Shown: positions 9,279-18,589 of the stretch, in pieces
How the letters are laid out: each line of letters starts with the position of its first letter
Position numbering within the stretch: position 1 is the first letter of the stretch
Assembly (NCBI GenBank): GCA_037575805.1
Contig: JAZHPD010000072.1
Location: 1-64,000, forward strand
Reading direction: 5' to 3'
DNA: 64,000 bases
Source of the DNA: Lecanicillium sp. G3
Lineage: Eukaryota; Ascomycota; Sordariomycetes; Hypocreales; Cordycipitaceae
Translations under genes and position numbers: made by a program
The notes under the pieces: generated by a model
What the model saw: the letters and a program-made list of their open reading frames with translations, nothing else
What the model was told of the DNA's origin: nothing
Databases searched by the model: none

Positions 9279-11614
9279 ATGCCACGGCCAAAAGTCCTCC
9301 CCAGCCAGAGGAAGCGCGCGGCACAAGCCTGCAACTTCTGTCGCACCTCTAAGAAAAAGTGTAGCGCAACTGTTCCATGCACCGCATGTCAAAGACGTGG
9401 GATTGGCCATACCTGCTATCTTACGAATAATCCGCGGACGCCGCGCTCATCCTCACGGCGCGGCCATGAAGCCGTCGCAAATAGTTCGCCTACCAACGAC
9501 GCACCGATTCAAGCGATAGATGCGCGGCATGACTCTCACAACAATGAGGGCTGGTCTCTGCCAGCAGTTCCACGTACCTGGGTGTCAACACAGACACCCA
9601 TGCTTCCACAACAGAATAACTATCAGCCAATTTCACCGTCAGATTCGAGAACCGCTGCCACCGACACACATCCAACCGAATCTAATCCGTCACCATTGGA
9701 CCATGCCGCGCAACGAGAGACGCCAGCTCTGGGGCGGGAATCGCATGCGCGCATGCTATTGAACTTGCGAGGAGAGCGTGGTAAGTATTAATTCTTGATA
9801 AACCTATGCATGTGCATTATCTAATCAAGTCTAGTTTATATTGGGGAGGCGGCACCCATTTCGTTCCTTCAGTTCGTGCGCGATACGGTCGCCGCACAGA
9901 TTGGGCCTTCACAATTCTCGCACAATGACCAGAGCGAGAATATGCTAGAGAATGAGCCCGCAATAAATCTTTCCAATGCCCCAACTCCCGGATTAATAGA
10001 GCTGGATAAAGACCAACGCAGATCGTTTGTGCAAGTATTCTATGCCGCAGTAAGTGCTCGTGAGAATAACCGCCTCCTATTATGGTTACTAACCAGAAGA
10101 AGACCGGGGGATTCTTAGACTTATTCTCGCCCGAGGAGATCGAACAAATCGCCAGCACTACAAATCAAGAAGAGATTGGATATAGTCGTCGACATGCTGA
10201 AGCGGTATCTTGTGCTGTCATCGCGATCGGTGCGCAGTGCAAATCATCCGTGTCAGCCCAGCAGGTTGGGCAAGCCTACTTCCGACATGCACAGCGCCAG
10301 GCCTTCTCCGGCATGCTCGGGGATCCAAATATTAACATCGTGCGGGCCTTCCTTCTCATGGCGTTTTACATGCTGGGCGCCTGCAGGAGAAATTCCGCAT
10401 TTATGTATCTTGGCATCGCTTCGCGAGCTGCTGTGTCTCTAGGACTTCATAGCAAGGACTCTTATGAGGACACGAATAGCCAGCGCCAGCAAAGCAGGCA
10501 AGTTAAAGGGTTCGTTTTGCGTTTACATTTACTAACTCATATTAGACTCAAAACATGGATGAGTCTCTGCATACTAGATATGACTGTTAGCTCGCTGCTG
10601 GGGCGCCCATCAGCAACCTCTGGCCTGAGAGCCGAACTAGAAGAATCCCACATTGGCGCACTCTCAAAGTCTACCGATCTGGAGTCGTCGGAACTGTCCG
10701 CCGTGTACGGTTTACTGACGATTACAACCGATATCGTGGAAAATTTATACACCAAAAAGATGCCATCGGTTGCCCTTATAGAGCGATCCTTTGCAAGACT
10801 TGAAGATTGGAGCCGAGCAGTTCCAAAAAGACACAGGAAGGCATCTACTTCAGATAGTGCCATGCCAGAGCGCCAGGATATTTATAAGCTTCACATATCA
10901 TGCTTGTATTATTTTGCTGTTACGCTCGTATCTCGACCAATACTCATATCTCAGCTTACCTCGCAATCAAATGCGTCGTCGGTGGCACTGTCGCCACTGG
11001 CCACGGCCTGCCTTGATGCAGCTGTATTTCTCGTGCAAACCTGCAGCGATGCTCGAAAATCGGGTGGCATGTTTGGCTGCATGTGCATTATGAAGTAAGT
11101 GTCACAAAACTTCTGTGATGTTTTTATACTGACAACTCATTCCAGAGCTCTAGTATTTTCGGCTGGGCTGATCCTGGGCTTTGACATGTTTGCAAAGCGC
11201 GGGCTTGAATTCGAAATTGAGACTGCATTCTCTGACGCGCGAGACATTTTGAGCTTCTTGGCAGAGCAAAGCTCACAAGCTGCTCACTATGCCGAAATTC
11301 TTGGCTTGCTGTCGAGTGCTATTGCGGAGCAGCGTCGGAAGACGGCCTCGCAGGGACGGAGCAAGCTGATCGGCCGCCTATTCCCTTCAAATGAAGATGA
11401 GGGTGGCAGCGCTGGCAACTTCGGGCAGCTTCGGCCATTGGATACAACGTCTCAGGCAGTGGGCAACCAGCCAACAGAAGGGACAGGCCATTGGTTATTG
11501 GGGCAACCGCTAACGTTATCTGCCGATATGGATAGCGATCTGATTACCTTGGACCTATCCCAGTGGGACAACTTCCCATTCAATAGTCCCCGAAATTTTG
11601 TGAATGACGTGTAG
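9279..11614 (+). CDS. Zn2Cys6 fungal transcription factor, likely regulator of the aromatic cluster
   Basis: Five exons (9279-9780, 9835-10049, 10097-10497, 10546-11094, 11146-11614) encode 711 aa. The start MPRPKVLPSQRKRAAQACNF has good context at 9279. The binuclear zinc cluster is near residues 17-45: C-N-F-C, then KKKCSATVPCTACQRRGIGHTC, giving six cysteines with basic spacing. The middle-homology domain (Fungal_trans) follows: VYIGEAAPISFL, EIGYSRRHAEAVSCAV, AFLLMAFYMLGACRRNSAFMYLGIASRAAVSLGLH and LKTWMSLCILDM. Intron 3 (10498-10545) begins GCAAGT instead of GT. Splicing it restores the expected SRLKTWMSLC; the 48 nt are in frame, so retention would add 16 residues without a stop. It lies between two catabolic genes, so it is probably their inducer-responsive activator (inference). 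Confidence 0.88.
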
Positions 11615-12043
11615 TCATAGCGATTTACTGAATGATGATGATATGATGCTACTTGCCCATCTCGGAAATATGTATCGACGTCCTTTTTTTTTTTCACGAG
11701 TGAATTTATCTCATACACGGTGTACATCTGCAGCAGGTTCGTTGCCGACACTCCGCGGGGTGACGATCATCCTTCGGCGTCGGGTAATGCACCACCACCA
11801 CCACCACCAACAGCCTCTAGCCGACGCATCATTCGCGGCCAGCCACAACCTGGACCGCCAGTATCCGAGAGATATGACATGCGAAATGAAACGGCCAACC
11901 ACACCGTTAAAGATAGTGCTTGCCTTGGACTTCAATCATGTGCCGCCATCCATAAATACACAGTCGCCTAACGGTAGCCCATCACACTTAACCATAACCG
12001 CACTTGAAGCCCTTTAGAACAACAGACAACTCACAACTCCAAT
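11615..12043. other. Intergenic: promoter of the flavoprotein monooxygenase gene
   Basis: 429 bases between two plus-strand genes. It contains a (CAC/ACC)n-like run near 11789-11810 and a poly-T run near 11684-11693. No gene is seen. Confidence 0.5.
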
Positions 12044-13628
12044 ATGGGATCTAATACACCTACAACATGGCGCCAACTTAACGTTGGCGTCGTCGGTGGT
12101 GGCATCGGCGGCATGTCGGTAGGCATCGCCCTTCGTCGCGCCGGTCACATCGTCACCGTGTATGAGAAGCATGACTTTGCCGGCGAAGTCGGTGCCTCAG
12201 TCTCGTGTGCTGCTAACGGCACACGATGGCTGCACGAGTGGGGTGTTGATGTTGCAAAGGGCGACCCCGTCGTTCTGAAGAAACTCATCAACCGGGACTG
12301 GAAGACTGGCGAGCCCGTGAGCGTCTATGACCTTGACGACTATGAGAAGCGTTGGGGCTATGTCTACAACATGTTTCACAGACAATACATGCATTCGATG
12401 CTCAAGGACTGCGCTATGCAAGATGAAGGCGCTGGCGAGCCTGTTAAGCTGCTTGTCAACCATCAAGTACGTCGATGTTCGCGTCATCTCAAAGTCATAA
12501 TACGAGACAACTAACGCTGTGGCAGTGCGAGAGCATAGATCTGGATAGCGGAGTTATCCAGTTTAAAAATGGCACATCCGCCACCCACGACCTCATCATC
12601 GGTGCTGATGGCATCGGCTCCGTAGTGCGCGGCCAGCTAGGCATCCACCCTGAGAAGCGCCCGTCCGAGTCGAGCTGCCTGCACGCCAACGTCCGCACCG
12701 AAGATGCGGTGCGTCTGGGACTGGTCGACTACTCACAGAACAGTGCGCTCGAGTACTGGGGCGGCCAAGAGGGCAAGTGGGACAAGATTGTGCTCTCGCC
12801 GTGCAACGGCGGCAAACTCCTCTCCTACTACTGCTTCTTCCCGCGCGAGCTGGGCGACTACTCTACGCAGCAATGGGGCGCTGAGAGCAGGCCCATCGAA
12901 GAACTCCTCGCGCCTTACCCGAACCTTGATCCTCAGGTCAAGGCACACCTGGCCATTGGCACGGAGATTCAGCCCTGGAGGCTCTGGGTGCAGTATGTAA
13001 AAGCTATTTTTTTCTCGTTCGGGGGTGTTGCTGACGTTGTGGCTGCAGTGATCCTTATCCCCATATTCAGAAAGGCAGAGTCTGCCTCTTGGGCGATGCC
13101 GGTCATCCCGTAAGTATAACTGAACTAGTAATCTCCATGTTTAATTACTGACATCCCATAGATGATGCCTCATCAGAGCCAAGGTGCTTGTATGGCCATT
13201 GAAGATGCCGCAGCTCTGGGTATTATTTTCAACAAGGATCATTTCTCTGGTGATCTTGTTGAGGCCCTGTCCATATACCAGGATATACGCCTTCCTCGTG
13301 TGACCCGCGTGCAAGCCGCCGCCGCCAAGGCTGCCTATAACATCAACGAGAGAATAGGTTGGTTTCTATTGATCTAGCTCTTGCCCGAGCTCTTGCTAAC
13401 AATACTACTGAAGGATTTTCCGACAACAAAAACTGCAGCACATATAAGGTGGAGGACGAGAAAAAGAAGCTGACAATTGAGGAGATGAACGCGTACGACA
13501 TGTATAAGGACATTAGCGAGGTACTGGCCAAGCGCCGTGGAGCTGCGTTCAGTGAGAAGTTCCGCCGGGGCCTTCCGCTCGGGATGAAGTTGCCAAACGG
13601 CGTGGTCGTCGGGGAAGATGACCAATAG
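12044..13628 (+). CDS. FAD-dependent aromatic monooxygenase, salicylate hydroxylase type
   Basis: Five exons (12044-12466, 12526-12992, 13049-13109, 13162-13357, 13414-13628) encode 453 aa. The introns (52-59 nt) end in CAG/TAG/AAG with CTAAC or CTGAC branch sites. The Rossmann FAD motif GVVGGGIGGMSVGIALRRAG is at residues 15-34. The DLIIGADGIGSVVR motif (DG motif) binds FAD/NADPH. The second FAD motif is GDAGHPMMPHQSQGACMAIEDA, created by joining exons 3 and 4, which confirms those junctions. Class A flavin monooxygenases of this kind hydroxylate salicylate to catechol with loss of CO2, or hydroxylate related aromatic acids, using NAD(P)H and O2. Substrate cannot be fixed from sequence. The neighbouring catechol-forming and ring-cleaving genes support a salicylate-to-catechol step. 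Confidence 0.88.
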
Positions 13629-13918
13629 TGGCATATTGATCGGTCTAGACATAGCACTGTAAGCAATAATTTCATGTTCATATTCAGTTTACTTATTTTG
13701 TACATTTTTTACGCTTCTTTGGCGTCGTAAGATCAGCATTACTTAGTCCCAATCTGCGATCAGCAACGCGGGACAAATCCTCATGAGCTCGTACCGGCGA
13801 ACGAACTTCGAGGTGACTCCTTCCACCTATATTCCCAATTTTCAAGCGCAAATCGATTCACATTATTACACGGTGATAAAAATACGGATGGATTCATATA
13901 CTACATAACACGTTTCCC

Positions 13919-15031
13919 TTAATTCGCAGAGAGCTTGACATTATACTCCAGATCCCATTCCGCCTTGGGGTCGTCCTTGCGTGGCTCAAACGTCACAGTG
14001 AGGCCATCCTTGACGGCAAAGACACTGTCGTTCTCGAGGTAATCAGACTTGTCGTCGAAAATCTGAGTCGTGAGGGGCTTGAACCCTTCGGCAGTAACCT
14101 GTTTCAAATATTAGCGCCAGTTTATTGCCAAGGTGCGCTTGCCGACAGCTCTTACAATAAGGTGGATATGTGCTGGTCGGAACTCGTGTCGGTCAAGAAG
14201 CTGCAGAAGCTTACCGCCAGGGCCGTCCATGGGAATCTGTCAGATGTCTATATTAGCAAATGGACAATTTCCGACCGCGAAGCACGTACAGGATAAGGTG
14301 TAGGCCTGAGGCAGTAGAACGAATATCTGCCCTCTGCGTCCGTCACAAAAACACCGCGCAGGTTGTGATCGACCTGGTTCTCATCTTGCTGCTCATACAA
14401 CCCTAGGAAGCTAAGTCAGCGAGGTGCACCCAGAGCAGGGTTATTGGTAGGAGCTATACCGTTCGTCGACGCCTGCCAGACATCGACCTTGGCGTTGGCG
14501 ACGGGCTTCCCCGTGTCGGCGCAGGTAATCTGGCCGTGCATTAATGCCACTTGGCCATCTGACGGCGTATTGAATGTGATGGTAGTGCCGTTCTCGCGGA
14601 TCGGGGCGTCGGCGCGCCAGAAGGGGCCGAGAATGGCAGACGAGGTCGCCGGCTTGCCCGCTTTGGTAGCGGCTCGAACAGTGATGTCGTCGACGAGGCT
14701 TCACAGCAGTACGTTAGACTCTCAAACTCTCATAAAGATGTGCACGGAAGAACGAAAGTAAATAAACTCACGACTCGAGACCGATGATGTCGCAGAGGAG
14801 CTGCCCCTCGTTGCGCCGCTCATTGCTCATCTGGCCCGCCCAGTTGATCATGTTGACGCCAGCCAGCCACTCGTCCATGGTGAGGTCGACCTCGCGCGCA
14901 AAGTCGTGAACGTGCTGAATGAACGCCGCCATGACGGTGCGCATGCGCGGCGAGGCATTCGGGCCCGTGGCGTCGATGACCGCCTTGGTGAAGTCCTGCC
15001 CGAGCGGCGCGCTTTCCTGCGTAGAGCCCAT
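13919..15031 (-). CDS. Intradiol ring-cleavage dioxygenase (catechol/hydroxyquinol 1,2-dioxygenase)
   Basis: Five exons on the minus strand (15031-14772, 14698-14460, 14402-14290, 14236-14156, 14098-13919) encode 290 aa. The N-terminal helical dimerisation domain covers about residues 1-90 (MDEWLAGVNMINWAGQMS; NEGQLLCDIIGLESLVDDIT). The catalytic beta-domain includes SSAILGPFWRADAP, VDVWQASTNGLYEQQ, NLRGVFVTDAEGRYSFYCLRP, TPYPIPMDGPGGKLL and RPAHIHLIVTAEGF. The Tyr of GLYEQQ, the Tyr of TPYPIP and the two His of AHIHL are the expected Fe(III) ligands. The DGxxDFNLRGVF-like stretch is closer to hydroxyquinol dioxygenases than to the classic bacterial catechol type (judged by eye). It would open catechol to cis,cis-muconate or hydroxyquinol to maleylacetate. 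It is convergent with the monooxygenase gene 290 bp away. Confidence 0.88.
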
Positions 15032-15688
15032 TGCGATTTTTACTTCTTATTGTATCGTTTTGAATTTGATTTCGTTGCGTCGAGTATATAGGCAGTCTGG
15101 CTGGATAAGTCTCAGATCTGACGTTGCGGGCGTCGAGCTTGGGCCTATAAGTGCTCGAGGGGGGGAGCAGCAGCGCCGCTGACCCCGGCTCTGCGCAGCA
15201 AAGGGCTGCACGTATCGGTTCATGTGCTCACCTCCAATCACGCCAGTTTCATTTCTCATTACTTGCCACAAGGATACCTAGCTCGGGCTTCGTGGTGGTT
15301 GCATCGCCGCCACGCCCAGAGCCTAGCCGTACTATTGTCGGAAAGTGCACCAACGTGCAGCAGACGGCGGGAAAGATCGTCGACACCCCACCATCCTTCC
15401 CCCGCATATCCCGCCAGGCTGCCTGGGGAATGTAACCAGGCTTGTTAGTAATACCACCCACGCCTTCCTTTGGTCGGGCATATTAGTCGAGCTCGCCGCT
15501 GGGCTTGCCGGCCGGTACGCATGGGCGCTGATGACAACGAGGCTGGGGCCGCAGCTTTCCGCACGCCCTGCGAGAGCCTGGCAAACCGCAGAGTGCAAGT
15601 AAACGGCGTAGGCCATGAGTAAGCTGTCAATGTCTCGGCGCATTTCGTCCTAGCCTTGCTCATTATTCTTTTATTCTAATTCGTCCAT
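15032..15688. other. Intergenic: dioxygenase promoter and 3' side of the CoA-transferase gene
   Basis: 657 bases between two minus-strand cluster genes. Short open frames on both strands lack protein features. Nothing else is recognised. Confidence 0.5.
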
Positions 15689-17541
15689 CTACTTTCTAAA
15701 GTCTTTCTCCGTTCCAAAGTCCCACGTCGGCGCGTCAGACCCGTTCGGTCGACTCGCGCGCTGGAAGCTAACATCCAGCCCGTCAATCTCAACCACGGGC
15801 TTCACCGCCGACACGTCTGCCTTGTATGCCGCCGAGTACCAGTGATCCAGATACTTTGGATTGTCTACAAGTTCAGGAAAGACTTCGCGCATGCGCCGCA
15901 GCGTGGTGCCCGAGATCTGGTCGACGCTGTTGGCGTGGCGCAGCGCGAGAACGTCGGGGCCCATGGTCGCGCGGAGGCTCTCTTGCACGGCGTCGGGCAG
16001 CATGCCGACCTTGAAGAGGAGCAGGTCGTAGTGCATCAGCGAGGCCTTTCCGTGCCAAGAGCCGCCGCGCGTCGTGCGGTGGTAGAGACCCGCGAGGGCG
16101 GCGACCGCGCCCATGCAGCCGGTGCCGTAGTCGGAGATCGGGAACGGCGGCACCAAGGGCTCGTCGAGACCCATGAAGCGGCCTTGCTCCCACGCGACAC
16201 CAGTTACCTGTTTGAATGGAGGCATTAGCGACGTGTTGGTAAGAAGCTAGTGTGTGGACTTACACAGTCGGCGATTTGCTGCCATCCTGGCCTATACGCC
16301 CATTCCCCCTCGTAGCCGAAGCAGTTCTCGTTGACGTAAACGATCCCCTTGCCTCTCTTCTCGGCTAGCTCTGAGAGCTTCTTCGCGCCGTAACCCAGCG
16401 ACTCTAGTGCGCCGGGCCGATATCCGTCTACTACTATATCTACCTCTTCTAACAGCTTCTCAAACTGCTCTCGCCCCTCGGGCATCTTCAGATCAAGATC
16501 GGTGGCGTGCTTGCCCATATTACCGTCGACCTGGAAGAACGGTACGTCGCTGAGATTCGGGCTCGTTACCTTGAGCACGTCGGCTCCGTACTCGCCCAGG
16601 ATTCTGGTCACGACGGGTCCGGCGATGATGCGGCAGAGCTCTAGAACCTTGACGCCGGATAGCACGCGGTCCTTCTGTGTGCGTGGGAGCGGGGTCTTGG
16701 GAGTAGTAGACTCAAGATTTTCGACAGACCACGGCGGTAGCGCGAGATTTGTCTTGCACTATAAATCGCATCAGCGCCTTATTCCATGTATAAGCAGATA
16801 TGTGTTTCTTACATGCGGAGTGTTGATAAAGTCGGTGTGCTTATAGGCTTTGACTCCCGCCTGCCGGTTCTCCTTATTCATCGTTTCTAGCTCCGCAACC
16901 GTAAATTTCTCCACGGCCGGCTCGATTTCGTCGACAATTTCCTCATGTGTGGTCAAGTCAGGACGGTGCGACTCCAACCCAATCATCTTCAGGGTCGTTG
17001 ACGCCTCCAACGAGCCGTGGATGTGGTAGTACTCGCCCGGCTCCTTGGTCTTGTATAAGTTCGCCGACATGCGCCGATAAGCATTGGACTGCGCCTGGAG
17101 TAAATCCGTATCTATCCGATGCTGTCAATCTTTTTTCTATGTACGTTGAATTCATCACGCATCCATACCTTTTAAGAGCTTACGGACTTCTTTGTCGAGC
17201 TTGCCGAGACCGCCCACGCGCGCAAGGTACGCCTGGAACAGGAATGCAGTTGTCTTTTCCAGATCAACGTGCACTTTCGCCTCCGTGGCGCTTCCACTGT
17301 CGCCCGTCTCGGCCAACAGCGCGGCCAAGGTTCCCTCAATCGCCTTCAGCGCCGCCGTCGTCTCGGTCTCTTTGAACGGGATCGGAAAGTACGGCTGGTC
17401 CCGCGCCGCGGTAAATTCGACTCTCTTATTCCGCTTGGCGACTTCTGGTGGTAGTGAGATCGGATCAAAGACTCCATACAGATATTCCAAGATGCCCGCC
17501 GCTTCCTCTTTCGAGGAGTACTGAACACTTTGGCCCGCCAT
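15689..17541 (-). CDS. Family III CoA-transferase (CaiB/BaiF type)
   Basis: Four exons on the minus strand (17541-17169, 17111-16813, 16758-16264, 16207-15689) encode 561 aa. Residues about 1-220 are a fungal N-terminal extension that includes GEYYHIHGSLEASTTLKMIG. The central part has the family's VLSGVKVLELCRIIAGPVV, LGEYGADVLKV and LDLKMPEGREQFEKLLEEVD, then VDGYRPGALESLGYGAKKL. PPFPISDYGTGCMGAVAAL follows; its Asp aligns with the CoA-ester-forming Asp of formyl-CoA transferase. The carboxy-terminal third has ASLMHYDLLLFKVGML. Such enzymes pass CoA between carboxylic acids or racemise acyl-CoAs. Here it could activate an aromatic or ring-cleavage acid (inference); no acceptor can be named. 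Its position and shared strand with the dioxygenase place it in the aromatic cluster. Confidence 0.85.
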
Positions 17542-17749
17542 GTTTCAAAGCTCCGCGCTGCGATGTCTTTCTCAGTATGGTGCGTTATCGAAACATGGGC
17601 CTCACAGTCGTCGAATGAGATGGATGACCGTTTTTTCCCAACCCGCCGAGGAAGCTTCCACGGCCGAGCCCCAAGCCGCGGAATGAGGCCGGAGCCGAAC
17701 GCTCTGGCATTGTTGTACCTCGATCCCTCGCCCACAGTGCGCAATGGAA

Positions 17750-17784
17750 GTGGGGCGTGGGGCGTGGGGCGTGGGGCGTGGGGC
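17750..17784 (+). promoter_or_regulatory. Five tandem GTGGGGC units in the CoA-transferase promoter (CreA-like array)
   Basis: Five perfect 7-bp GTGGGGC units run without interruption, ending about 210 bp upstream of the CoA-transferase start at 17541. Each holds GTGGGG, a match to the CreA carbon-repression consensus SYGGRG. Sp1-like or other C2H2 factors could also use ACGCCCC on the other strand. A simple minisatellite without function remains possible. Confidence 0.5.
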
Positions 17785-18324
17785 GTTACCCGACCGTGCC
17801 ACATCCGACAGCGCCGTTGATTGCAAGGCGCACCCGTCGCAGAACCGTCATTATCCGCTTCATTAATGCGCCGTAATAATGGTCACGCGACGACAATAGT
17901 TCGATGCTTAATTTGTGTCAATGGACGAGGCTTGGAAATGTGTACTGGTATCAAATGCTATGGGCGTGGCGCGAAATACGCGGAACGTCTGAGATGTTAC
18001 CAACATGGTACAGTGGATTGTGTATAACCTTTGGGCAATTTTACTGGATGAATACATGAAAAACACGAAGGTTAAAAAAACACTTTTCTGCGCTATAGTG
18101 TGGAGAAAGTATCAGAGCACACAAATAGCCTGCAGGTAAACACGAGATGTGTAGATTGCCGACTGTACGAGCGTGAAATACACAGTGGTCAGCTTGCAGG
18201 GTAAGACGATGAAGCTGCGGTCGCACGCGTAGTAGCTGAGGTCAGTGGAATCAAAGACTTATAGTTAAAATTAAGAACTGCCCTTCCACAATCCACACTA
18301 CGACAGTTGCTTACAACTGTTCAA

Positions 18325-18396
18325 TCTTCCGTAGTATAGTGGTCAGTATGCAAGCTTGTCACGCTTGAGACCCGGGTTCAATTCCCGGCGGGAGAG
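18325..18396 (+). tRNA. tRNA-Asp (anticodon GTC)
   Basis: A 72-nt cloverleaf. The acceptor arm TCTTCCG pairs with CGGGAGA (one G-T), and the D arm contains the AGTGGTCAGT loop. The anticodon stem CAAGC/GCTTG flanks the loop TTGTCAC, with anticodon GTC. The T arm is CCGGG-TTCAATT-CCCGG, which includes the invariant TTC. The discriminator base is G. There is no intron and CCA is not encoded, as expected. A T-run (TTCTTTTTTTG, about 18421) downstream can act as the Pol III terminator. Confidence 0.93.
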
Positions 18397-18420
18397 ATAC
18401 CGCCAGCATCCTCAGGATGT

Positions 18421-18430
18421 TCTTTTTTTG
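18421..18430 (+). terminator. Pol III terminator T-run after tRNA-Asp
   Basis: TTCTTTTTTT lies about 25 nt past the tRNA 3' end. An oligo-T run of this length on the coding strand is the usual RNA polymerase III stop. Confidence 0.55.
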
Positions 18431-18589
18431 CCTTTTTAATACGATTTTCTATTTTTATTACCGTCAATGTATATAGTACTACAAAATTTTCAATGTGTAC
18501 AACTAATTTTGCTAATAAATGTTATTTCCCGTAACTTCGCAAGAATTCTAATATTCTAGTATCCCCATCAAAACGCCTCCCCAGTCACC

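Noticed and set aside
11789..11810. CAC repeat that might be a short His-rich ORF
   Set aside because: A simple trinucleotide run in the gap between genes, with no supported start or partner exon.
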